A stretch of 64,000 bases of DNA, from NCBI GenBank assembly GCA_944472135.2, contig OX235267.1, forward strand, positions 24,615,349 through 24,679,348, in the 5' to 3' direction. The notes below the pieces were generated by a model that saw nothing but the letters and a program-made list of their open reading frames with translations, did no database searches and was not told the DNA's origin. Shown one piece after another: positions 1-9,152 of this stretch; the first letter of the stretch is position 1, and each line of letters starts with the position of its first letter. Source of the DNA: Trichobilharzia regenti. Its lineage: Eukaryota > Platyhelminthes > Trematoda > Strigeidida > Schistosomatidae. Made by a program: the position numbers and the translations under genes.

Positions 1-1409
1 CACAAACTATTGCTTACAAAGGTTGTACATGCTACGATTGCCTACGTACATTCTGACTTACTGCCAATAACAATAAAATTTAGTCTGGTGGATAATTGGT
101 TCTCGCCTTCTGAAACAGCCATGAAGTATCATATACACAGTGTAAAAATATTCTGAAGCGAAAAATACAAATGCAATAGATGGATCACAGATGGTTATGT
201 TGAAAATGACAGAACACACTTACATGAGGACCCAGAAGCATCATAAAAATCAAGAAGTCACATCGTGATATTAACGTTCTCTATTGCGATTACAATGAAA
301 CTTACAGAAATGCATACACGAAAATATTGCAGACACGTGCTATTATGGAAAACGACTTGTGTATTGCTCACACGGTATTTCTGGTAATTCAGTTACAGAA
401 GACCGAAAGAATTATTGCCATTGTAAAAAATGACTACTGTGGGGGAAGTGTATGAAGTTAGAAAAAGTTTTGTTGCTAGTATGAGGGTTATAAAATGACA
501 GTGTGATCACAAATTACGCTCTACTTCAAGCTGTAAACAGTCATCAATTATTTGTTAGTCATCTTCGTCTTTTAATAAATAACGACATTGATAAGTTACC
601 AGTATTGTGATCAAATCAAAATGGAGCACACTGAGAGCAGATATACGAGAGAAGCTGTGATTTATATGAATCAGTTGAGTCATATGCTACCTGTTTGTTG
701 TAACAGAGAAATATTTTGAAGACGTAGTCAGATTAAAGCCAGCTGAATTCTACAAGTTTCTACATAATCCATCTTTCCTAGATTATTTCATATTTACTCC
801 TACAAATAATCTCTATATTTTTTCTTGTGTGAGAAGACTCCGAACAGTTAAGTTTTTAGGAGAGGTCAGCTTGACGTACATACCCCTTCTCCAGAAAAGT
901 AATGTGCTGTTTTGCTGATGTGTCAGCTGCACAAATAAAAGCATTCTGATTGGTACTGCTATCAAATCGAGGTATCAATGTAATAGTTTTTTTCTAACAA
1001 AAGTAAGGTTTGTTTTGTGTCTAAAATGCCAACTAGAGTTTAGAAATTAAGGATCGTCTGATAGTGTCAATTTACAAATGAATGAGGTGAGTACATTGCA
1101 GCTATAACTAGCAGTGTCATAATGTATGTCATAATGTCAAAATGAATTCTGCTATTACACTGATCAAGGCTTGGTCGACAAAATCTTTCCTAACTAAGCT
1201 GCAACGACATTCTTCTATGAATGGTTTGTACAAATCAAGTCAGTCAATTATTCTAGCTTGTGTTGTTATTCAGGGAAAACCACAACCAATTTTCTTAATA
1301 GAAACACAATTCTCCATGTTTTGTGAACATGTTACAAAAATCTTCATTCTACTCTACTCAAGAAACAAATAGTCTGGATGGAGCAGTGATGGATTGGACA
1401 TATGCTGAA
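1..1409. other. No recognisable gene
   Basis: AT-rich sequence with only short open frames. One 76-codon frame at 1142-1372 (+) has no motif I recognise. The same stretch recurs at 24233-25641. Confidence 0.5.
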
Positions 1410-1560
1410 GATACCGTTCAGTGACATCGCGTGTCGTGCAGAACCTCGAGTTCGATCCCACTGGGAAACGACAGGTTGGGCGTGGCTCTGAAAAGGATCT
1501 TAAGTCAATCGTGTAAGGAGGAGAATAAAGCTTATGGCCAATCAGGCATGAAATTAAGCT
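1410..1560 (+). repeat. Possible degenerate tRNA-derived SINE
   Basis: A box-B-like motif (GAGTTCGATCCC) at 1448-1459 is preceded about 30 bases upstream by a weak box-A-like stretch. No cloverleaf can be folded. Repeated at 25642-25792. This is a weak call based only on the internal promoter-like motif. Confidence 0.25.
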
Positions 1561-2279
1561 AAACTTTTGAAGCTCTGTGTCCTACTCGGAATCTAGGGGA
1601 TTAATATTACGTTTGATATGTCAAGACAAATTAGTTTTAGTATGGATTCTGTGACTGAGGTTGATTTTTTCTTGACTAAGGCATTCTGTAATGCGTAATT
1701 GTCATCTCTAATCCACAATTTGATCGACATATCTTTGAAAGCATTTCCTTTGTTGCTATGAAAATAAACTATATGTAAATATATGTGTATATATGACTGT
1801 ATAGTTTGAGAATGATATATTCAGGAAGTTTGACTCCTGTATGACCACTTTTAGTTTTATATAAATTAATATGTGCGTATTCAGTCAGTGTTAGTGTGAC
1901 CAACCTCTCTCTCCATCCATGTCACAAATATTCACCATGAATATGACAATGACAGTATGATACATATTACTAAGCTGTTCATATTGGCCTGTTCAAACTT
2001 TGGGTTACCTATTTAACATCTACACCTATTGCATGCGATTTAGTGCGTTTTACTTGCCTTTATGTATCACTTTATGATGTCTGGTCATATTGCTCATTGT
2101 TGAGAGTTTATAAATTCTTTAAGACCGAATAACTTTCACCTGCCTGACAAAACTAAATAGCACCATGGAAGTTGTCAACGTGCATAGCAATACACTCCTT
2201 TTTGTATCGTACAACTGTTCCTGTTATCTACAGTATCAACTGCAGCTATCTACCCAACTAGATTATGTATGTGTGGTCT
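1561..2279. other. No recognisable gene
   Basis: AT-rich stretch with no long frame, no tRNA-like head and no retroelement motif that I can see. Recurs at 25793-26511. Confidence 0.5.
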
Positions 2280-4170
2280 CTTTAATCCTCTGATACTCAT
2301 CACACAATACGACTACATTCATGTTACCAGAAACTTGGCTACATGAGTTTTATGACGACAATCTTGTCTGGTTAAATGGTTTCACTTTTCTTAGAAAAGA
2401 TTAGTCCTGTTCCAAGAGGAAACGTGATGGTGGTGTAGAAAATTTTATTCATTCTCAGTAATCAGTCTCAAATAATGCATGTCTCGAATTCTCGAGTGAC
2501 TTTATGGACCGTATCCCTGTCAAATGTCGTCCTAAACACTTATCAAATTACAAATAAATACTTGTTTTAAACATATATGTTACTCCTGGCTGTTTCCTCT
2601 CAGATCTGTCTAATTTTACAGATGAATTTACTGCATTCGCTGCTGCATATCTGGGGAACCGTCTGTCGATAGTCACTAGTAACTTCACATCATGTAACTG
2701 CTCCTTTCTTGAGTCACGTAGAAATTGTTAACTTCTCTACTCGATCTGAAAAACACGTGGTTTAGTGTTCACCCACGACTCTGGAGTACATGAGGTCCAC
2801 AGAGCAGCTCTTTCCAAGGAAAAATCTCATCTCAAAAGTATTAATACTCTGGTAAAGTCTGAAATGAAAATTCTGAACACTACATAAAACCAAGAATTGT
2901 TTTCATTCAAAACCCCCTCAAACATTTGTAGATTTTTCATTGAGATTACTGGTGGTAAGCGAAACGCTATTATTCCCTGGTTTGATGTAAATACTCTTTT
3001 TCAGTCTCCCATATGATCTCCTGCCAACATTGTTATTCCTAATGTTACACATAGTAAGGCTAGTAATTTTCATGGTCCTTATGCTCTGCGTCGGTGGCAC
3101 AGCGGTTGAGACGCTCGCCGCCCATGCACATAGTCCGGTGTTCGATCCCCGGCCGACGCACTCCTTTACCTCGCTAAACCAGTAATAAGACAAGCAAAGA
3201 CGAAGGGTTGGGAATGAGACTGGCAACCCCATCCTGTAAAATTAAACACTGCTACAGAAACTTCAAGCCACTAGCTTGAAGCTCTATTTTCCACAGGGAA
3301 CGTGAAGGAAAAAATGCTCTTCGTATACTCAAATGCATGAAATCGTTAAAACATTCCTACAGCCTTGGTCAAGACGGTGTGTTTGCTGTTGTCTTCAGAA
3401 GTTCCAAAATAAACAGCTTTCATTTTGACACCAGCCAGTAGTTTAATGTTAATGGTCATACGTTAAATCCCTCCAAATTTTGGACGGTTAACTTCAGCTT
3501 CAGGAATGAACGTGATCTTAATGAACTCATTAGTTCACGCGATGTATGTAGCTTAGAGGGAACTGATATATATGATATGTTAGGCATAAAACACCTTGGT
3601 ATAGTTCCATCCTCTGACCTTCCTTGATCTCTTCATCCTAAGAATTCGCGAGGTCTAAACTTCTACACTAAGAAGTAAAGGCAGTATGGAACTGCTCAAA
3701 CTTCCCTTTTTTTAGTTTTTAACCCTTGCATCTTACCTATTATTCCGTATTGCTTCTTTTTAGTCTTTCCCAGGCTACTAGGAAAGGACCATATCACATA
3801 ATGTGAAGGCTATTAATGTTTGTTAGCAGGGTAAGTTGTGTGCCACTTAGTCAGTTCGTTACTGTCACAATCGTTGGACACCTAAACTCATGTGGGAAAT
3901 GTCTAAATCCATGTTGTCTGACATTCAACACCCTCTACATTCCCAACTCTTACCCTGTTTCTTATCAGGCAGGACTAGAATTCAGTATGAAAGATTTCAT
4001 GCCCGCATTATCAATTATAAAGGTCAACTTTATTGTCTACACGCGTTCTTTGTGATAAATATAGTGTTAAACGTGACACTTAACACTTATTGTGTAACTG
4101 GTAAAATATGTGACTCAGTTATTCTATCGTATTTGTCACTGTATGGTAATAGTATCCCTATTATTTAATA
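2280..4170 (+). mobile_element. Decayed non-LTR retrotransposon (LINE with AP endonuclease)
   Basis: Pieces of a non-LTR retrotransposon occur in the expected order on the + strand but in broken frames. Near 2324-2460 there is an endonuclease-like segment reading LPETWLHEFYDDN and then RKRDGGV. Near 3350-3390 there is a reverse-transcriptase start motif (SLGQDGV, compare K-S-x-G-P-D-G). At 3890-4060 there is a typical LINE C-terminal tail (DIQHPLHSQLLPCFLSGRTR). Most of the reverse-transcriptase core, including any F-x-D-D motif, is missing and several stops interrupt it. A tRNA-like SINE is inserted at 3088. The tail resembles that at 42210-42480, so both may belong to one family. The clade is uncertain. 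Confidence 0.65.
3088..3250 (+). repeat. tRNA-derived SINE, head at 3088-3160
   Basis: The first 73 bases look like a tRNA-Gly-like head. A perfect 7-base acceptor stem pairs GCGTCGG with CCGACGC and is followed by A. Box A reads TGGCACAGCGG and box B contains GTTCGATCCCC. The anticodon stem does not pair and the T stem has an extra base, so this is not a functional tRNA. The following bases to about 3250 look like SINE body. It splits the LINE remnant at 2280-4170, so it inserted later. A relative lies at 15345-15418 on the other strand. Confidence 0.7.
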
Positions 4171-4515
4171 ATACTGTGTTATTAATGCTAATATTATTAT
4201 TATCATTTTACATTTGAACATACTGACCCAAAAGTTTCTGCTAATGCCGAAATTTGTTGTTATCAATTCTGGTTGAGTGTACCCTGTAATGTAAATTTTC
4301 TGTTGTTGTTGTTAAGTAAATTAGCTGCAATACCGAACAAAATGCTGAAAATCACACACTGTATCATAAGCACTTTCCCAGTAAAGTAAACCATTATTAT
4401 TATAACAGGGTAGTCAGAGAATCAGAATTTGTATATTTTTTTCTTCTGATATAATGTGCCTTCTACCATAATGAATATTACTTTACGAGTGCTAATGCAT
4501 TCATATGTGTTTCAG
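4171..4515. other. AT-rich stretch, no gene seen
   Basis: Contains short TTA/ATT runs (around 4160-4210 and 4395) that may be the tail of the preceding LINE. It ends in a splice-acceptor-like TTTCAG immediately before a dead exon at 4516. Confidence 0.4.
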
Positions 4516-4643
4516 ACTTTGTGGTGTTAGTGTTTATGCTACTTTACTGTTGATTTAGAAGCTAGAATCCACGTTTCGACTTAATTACATTTGAATAAGG
4601 CATTACGAAGACAAATTTTAATTACATTTGAATTGGTCTTGCG
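4516..4643 (+). pseudogene. Dead exon of a TMBIM-like gene (first of three)
   Basis: This matches the exon at 51524-51614. It is preceded by TTTCAG and followed by GTAAGTTG. The frame starts LCGVSVYATLLLI, compared with ICGGTIYAALLLS in the open gene. A stop (TAG) follows, and a duplicated stretch containing TTAATTACATTTGAAT lengthens the exon and breaks the frame. It lies about 1.15 kb upstream of a second dead exon at 5669, close to the spacing in the open gene. It is therefore a fragment of a decayed gene copy rather than a chance frame. Recurs at 28748-28875. Confidence 0.6.
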
Positions 4644-5054
4644 GTAAGTTGGAATGTGAGTTAAAGACAGGTCATGCTCCTTAAGAAATCATCTTTTCAA
4701 CACAGTAAAATCTTCCGATCAAGGAAAATATTTACCCGCTTTTACAGAATCTGTGAAACGTCCCCTAATTTACATCAGTGAAATATCGTAAACATTAGTG
4801 TCACGTCACACTTTTTCGTCTTCACTTTACTTTTATCAATAGCGGCCTTCTTTAATCACTGTGTCACCAGAATTTTCATCTATCAATTTTCATAAACACT
4901 TCCACAGTTTTATTTGTTTAAATTCTGCAATCAAATTAAATGTTCAATACATCAACTCGTTCACATACTAAATAAGTTTTCGACGAAATGCTGTGCAATT
5001 CCTCGAAGAAATGTATGCCATATACTCGTCTGCTTATGGAAGAAACTCATTAAT
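4644..5054. other. Former intron of the TMBIM-like pseudogene
   Basis: The first ~120 bases are similar to the intron start at 51615 onward, which supports common descent. The rest shows no gene or repeat that I recognise. Confidence 0.4.
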
Positions 5055-5245
5055 TTTTGATGTGGTTTTGTTCTTTGAGCTGGATGGTTAGTTTGCGAAG
5101 CTTTCATCACCTTACTGGGTGACATCTTCAGCGCATACCTAAAAGCTCACTTCAAATTGAAGTATGCGCTGAAGATGTCACCCAGTAGGGTGATGAAAGC
5201 TTCGCAAACTAACCATCCAGCTCAGAGAACAAAACCACATCAAAA
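5055..5245. repeat. Foldback repeat with 84-base arms; hammerhead-like core
   Basis: Arms 5055-5138 and 5162-5245 are reverse complements with about two mismatches, separated by 23 bases. In the right arm the + strand reads CTGAAGA, then a 6-bp hairpin (TCACCC-AGTA-GGGTGA), then TGAAA. This has the layout of a hammerhead ribozyme core (CUGAUGA, stem II, GAAA) with one core base changed. Sequence after the right arm (…CCACCTGAGCTACAAATC…) recurs in degenerate form at 12290-12395 (+) and 13890-13985 (-), so this is part of a dispersed family. Confidence 0.75.
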
Positions 5246-5668
5246 TCATCCACCTGAGCTACAAATCTTCTCTATCATATCTAAACTCATTAATCCAAAC
5301 AACACTATTATAATGATGATTTGGATTCCATGGTGACTTTAATTGGTTTCAGTAGAGATTTCGTTACTAACCAACATCAAAAAAAGGAATCACTTAAATG
5401 CGAAGGAGACTCACTACCTATTTCATCGGCGTTTAAGAGTATTCAGGTGTGCATCTTGACTTATAATAATTCTGTGTGTGACTTAAGTTCGCTGGGAAAC
5501 CCACATTAAAAATCATCACGATTTATTCCACATGGTATCTGAGTAATTTCTGAGACAGAACAGAAATTCACCATTACCTGGGTAGAGATCTTGTTTCCTT
5601 GAGCTTATGCTTCACGAAAAACGGAATTGGGAAATAGTGTTTACAAATTCAATCATTTCTCTATGCAG
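5246..5668. other. No recognisable gene
   Basis: A 62-codon frame at 5321-5509 (+) has no recognisable motif. The stretch is probably former intron between the two dead TMBIM-like exons at 4516 and 5669. Confidence 0.4.
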
Positions 5669-5872
5669 ATCATTTCGTTTTGTGTGGATGTTGGATTTTT
5701 GCACAGTAACCTAGTGACACTAATTATATCTGCTGGAGCGACATTACTGATTTCACTAATAATGATTCTATCCTTTTGAAAATTGAAAGACTTGTCTTCA
5801 AATGGCGTAACCATATTCATGATAGTAGTAGCTGTATTCGCTATTTCGGGATCATTTTTGCCTTCCGAAGTA
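5669..5872 (+). pseudogene. Dead exon of a TMBIM-like gene (second of three)
   Basis: This follows CTATGCAG and aligns along its full length with the open exon at 52594-52803. It starts IISFCVDVGF where the open gene has FISFCAALQL, and ends FAISGSF where the open gene has LALSGFI. An in-frame TGA interrupts the middle and the 3' splice donor is lost. It encodes two hydrophobic helices. In the second tandem copy (29901-30103) one further base is missing (CACATAACC instead of CACAGTAACC). Confidence 0.6.
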
Positions 5873-5884
5873 ATGTGACTGATT

Positions 5885-6365
5885 TATATATCGCCAAACC
5901 AAGTTCACTTTTAACAGTTTGAAGAAATCTCGGCATTGGGTAAGTGATATTCCTTGTATCAAAGGTTTTCTTATATTTCCCAATGAATGAAAAACAAAAC
6001 GACATTGTTTTTGCTGACGTTTCGCTATATTATGCTGCTATTAAGCTTATCATAGTGTTTTTAAACCAGAATTTACAAAATCTCAGCTTATATATAACAA
6101 CTTCATCATTGTTCCTCAGCATGGGGTCATTCTTGCCTTGTCAAGTTGGCCAATTGGTAAAGATAACAAGGTTGTTCTGATGTGTATCTGATGTTTTGAA
6201 GAAAACTCTGACGTCGTGCTTATTGAGTACTCTTCGGATATATGAAATGACAGCTGTTGAGGCCCATGTTTTCGGAATAAGTTTTCGATCATATTTAATA
6301 TTGTCGGTGTTGAGATTCTTGATGAAGTTCTTTGGGTAATTATTTTGCTTGAGAATCTCAGTAAT
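5885..6365 (-). mobile_element. 3' fragment of a Penelope-like element
   Basis: On the - strand the frame contains ISYIRRVLNKHDVRVFFK, followed by a segment like the linker that precedes the GIY-YIG domain in PLEs. The GIY-YIG core itself is missing. The remaining ~220 bases (5890-6110) match, inverted, the 3' end of the PLE at 18700-20300 (near 20080-20300), including AGCGAAACGTCAG. It is 5' truncated, ending against an alpha-type SINE at 6366. The 110-codon frame at 6116-6448 (-) begins inside that SINE and is chimeric. Confidence 0.6.
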
Positions 6366-6545
6366 TTATTGGTGGATGGTGACAAGCATTGGAATCCAGG
6401 AGGCACATTTCGTCCTATTTGGGACTTGTCATCTGAATGTGTCTGCATTCCCCAGTGATTGATGATGTTCCCAATGAGGCTCGAACCCAGTGCCCATCCA
6501 CTAGACTACATGGGCCACAAGAGCCACCTCTTGTGCTACGAGTCA
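6366..6545 (-). repeat. Alpha-type SINE with degenerate hammerhead ribozyme
   Basis: On the - strand a tRNA-like start (TAGTCTAGTGG, then GGGTTCGAGCC) is followed about 60 bases later by a hammerhead body. Stem II is intact (GTCCCAAATAGGAC, 6412-6425), GAAA is at 6408-6411, and TCCTGGATTCC follows at about 6389-6400. This is the organisation of the schistosome alpha SINE family. The first core segment is mutated (CAGATGACAA in place of CTGATGA), so self-cleavage is unlikely. It is the strongest taxonomic clue in the window. Confidence 0.65.
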
Positions 6546-6720
6546 TATTAATTTAATTTTAGATTTTCCCGTCGATTGATTGGACCGAAGTGCTCGATCT
6601 CAGGTTGACATGTCAGCTTTTTGTGCAGATGCTTCGACGATGTCGGGGCATTCAATTAGTATTTAACTGGTGTATGGTGACTAGCAGTGGAATCCAGGAT
6701 GCATATTGTTTGATATTTCT
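6546..6720 (-). repeat. Second, partial alpha-type SINE fragment
   Basis: Near 6660-6700 the - strand repeats the 3' part of the neighbouring SINE (GCATCCTGGATTCCACTGCTAGTCACCATACACC in the same order, with changes). No hammerhead core is left. It may be a truncated second insertion or a partial local duplication. Confidence 0.4.
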
Positions 6721-7047
6721 TCTTCTTTTTCTTTCTCACCCATTATCAAAGAATGTGCTGGTCTAATGTGAGTGATTTAATTAAAAATAATTAGCACATA
6801 CATTTGATTGTTATCCACAATAATAACAAGCATAATAACTAAAGGAAATAGGACAGTATTGACTGTAGCAAGTCTTAGCTTAAAGCTATAGCAAAATGCT
6901 GACTCCCACAAAGTACAGTTCAATTTCAAACTGCAAATGAAATCGTCCATACAATATTTCAGTATTTGAAATAATTTATTCATCTCCAATACTAGAATGA
7001 AATGCTTATTACAATTGTTCATGCTATCAAATGCGCCTGTATTCCAG
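6721..7047. other. No recognisable gene
   Basis: AT-rich. The 81-codon frame at 6777-7022 (-) shows no motif. The stretch ends in ATTCCAG, an acceptor-like sequence for the dead exon at 7048. Confidence 0.4.
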
Positions 7048-7098
7048 CCATACTTGAAATTTCTCCCAGGTGTACGGTTATGTTCTACAACAACTCTT
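7048..7098 (+). pseudogene. 17-codon exon of a TMBIM-like pseudogene (third of three)
   Basis: It has the same length (51 bases), phase 0 boundaries and flanking AG/GTAAG as the exon at 54965-55015. It reads PYLKFLPGVRLCSTTTL against IYLRILAGLCLGSAATL in the open gene. This exon alone is still open, but the two upstream exons of the same copy are broken and no C-terminal exon was found before the PLE at 7375. Sequence downstream (to about 7280) also resembles the intron after 55015. Recurs at 31280-31330. Confidence 0.55.
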
Positions 7099-7374
7099 GT
7101 AAGTTTCGAACCAACTGCCTAAAATCTAAAATGATTTTCTGTTCATTGAAATATTGAGCTTGTTATTGTTTGTGACTATCAGTTTTGCATCATACCAAAT
7201 TTGATGTTGCTTACGTGGAGTTCAGTACCCCATGACATTGTGTGATACTTGGTTTCCTAAACCCATTCAGGCAGAAGTCTAAGCCTTGCTCGAATCCACG
7301 AATAACCACAACCATGAATGTTTGATTCATTTCAAAATGCTTATGTTTAATTAACTAACAATATTAAAATTACG

Positions 7375-8597
7375 AAATAGTCCGTTGAAAGAGGAAATAG
7401 CAAAAATGGAAATGTATTGTCGTTACATGGATGACACTTTTGTAGTGTACGATGAAGGGTTAAATAGTGATTTGATTTTGAACAACTTCAATAATGCTCA
7501 CCCAGCGGTCCATTTCACCTACGAAGGAGAATGCAACGACTCTTTACACTTCCTCGACGTCCTACTAACGAGAAGAGAGGATGGTTCCATCAAAAGAACC
7601 ATATTTAGAAAGCTAGAGACCAAAGCTCAGTATACACATTTCCTTAGCTTCGTACCGATGAAATACAAACGTAATCTAATCAGGAACTTAGCATTTAGAG
7701 CGAGTTCTATTTGTTCCGAAGACTGCGTAGAGAAAGAACCCCAGATCATCCAAGATATTCTAAGCGAGAACGGATATCCAGAGAAGTTCATTAAAGCTAA
7801 CATAGGTTATAATGGTCGTAAACAAGAACTGGCAACTGTGGAGAAAAAGCCTCTGTTTTTACGTCTCCAATTCAAGGGAGATACTCCTGCGGAGATTCTA
7901 TCCCAACGTTTAACCAGGGCGATCAAGAAAACTTTCTACTCTGCACGTCTGTGTCTATTCTTCACTAGCCGTCCAGTGTTCACCCAGCAACTCAAAGTTG
8001 TCTTACCTAACCTTAGCTCTTCTTCATGCATATACCATTTCAACTGTCCCTGTGGTTCAAGTTATATAGGGCACACGATTAAGCAGGTTCGTCTACGGGT
8101 TCGAGAACACTTACCAGCCTGGTTCAGCAGGGGGGAAATTAAGTGCATAAAAAGCTCGATCCTGTCACACCTGGTCGATACTGGACATCGCATCGATGTC
8201 AACACAGCTTTCAGAGTTATATATCGAATTCCGAAGTAGTTATCACGTGCAGTTCGCTTACGTCTCCTACACATAGCTGAAAGTGTTGCAATAAGATCGA
8301 CTAAACCTGAAATTTGTATCCAAAAGGAACGCGTCCAGACGCTGTTCCTACCGTGGCCAACCTTGGATTGAAGATTTTTCTTCTCACAAAGAATGCTCCT
8401 TCCCCTTAACCCTTTTGGGTTCTTTTCTTTCTTTACTCTGCTTATTATTACAAATATTATTATTACAGTTGTTATTATTATTATTATTCGTCATAATTTA
8501 TGCCCTTTATGCTAAAATTTATACGGACTTATTATTAGTGATATTATCTGTTTTCTCAATATATGTCTCCACCTGTTTCATTTAACATATTCGTTAT
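7375..8597 (+). pseudogene. 3' part of PLE gene (reverse transcriptase and GIY-YIG), + strand arm
   Basis: The frame is open from the junction to 8239. It contains RYMDDTF (reverse-transcriptase catalytic motif C), LHFLDVLLTR, NGYPEKFI and the GIY-YIG nuclease core CIYHFNCPCGSSYIGHT. At 8237-8239 a TAG stops it. The same frame continues to a TGA at 8369-8371 through a conserved PLE tail (RLRLLHIAESVAIRS), where the glutamate of the nuclease is expected. The upstream two-thirds of the gene are missing. It is nearly identical to the complementary stretch 8706-9926, but has six Gs at 8129-8134 where the other arm has five, which keeps this arm in frame past the nuclease core. Confidence 0.8.
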
Positions 8598-8612
8598 ATC
8601 TCATTCCAGTCT

Positions 8613-8614
<2 letters not shown>

Positions 8615-8644
<30 letters not shown>
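8615..8644. repeat. (TA)n microsatellite
   Basis: About 30 bases of TA in the centre of the inverted repeat. The second copy (about 32848-32868) is eight bases shorter. This is the largest simple length difference between the tandem units. Confidence 0.9.
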
Positions 8645-8646
<2 letters not shown>

Positions 8647-9152
8647 TGCTTAACTCAGACCACTTTGTACTAGCCACTCACCTCACATGAGAGGTTCATA
8701 GTGAGATAACGAATATGTTAAATGAAACAGGTGGAGACATATATTGAGAAAACAGATAATATCACTAATAATAAGTCCGTATAAATTTTAGCATAAAGGG
8801 CATAAATTATGACGAATAATAATAATAATAACAACTGTAATAATAATATTTGTAATAATAAGCAGAGTAAAGAAAGAAAAGAACCCAAAAGGGTTAAGGG
8901 GAAGGAGCACTCTTTGTGAGAAGAAAAATCTTCAATCCAAGGTTGGCCACGGTAGGAACAGCGTCTGGACGCGTTCCTTTTGGATACAAATTTCAGGTTT
9001 AGTCGATCTTATTGCAACACTTTCAGCTATGTGTAGGAGACGTAAGCGAACTGCACGTGATAACTACTTCGGAATTCGATATATAACTCTGAAAGCTGTG
9101 TTGACATCGATGCGATGTCCAGTATCGACCAGGTGTGACAGGATCGAGCTTT

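Noticed and set aside
1142..1372. 76-codon frame conserved in both tandem copies
   Set aside because: Both copies are identical because of the recent duplication, so conservation carries no information. No motif seen.
3088..3160. A functional tRNA gene (perfect acceptor stem, box A and box B)
   Set aside because: The anticodon stem does not pair and the T arm has an extra base. A relative at 15345 has lost its acceptor stem, as expected for a SINE family.
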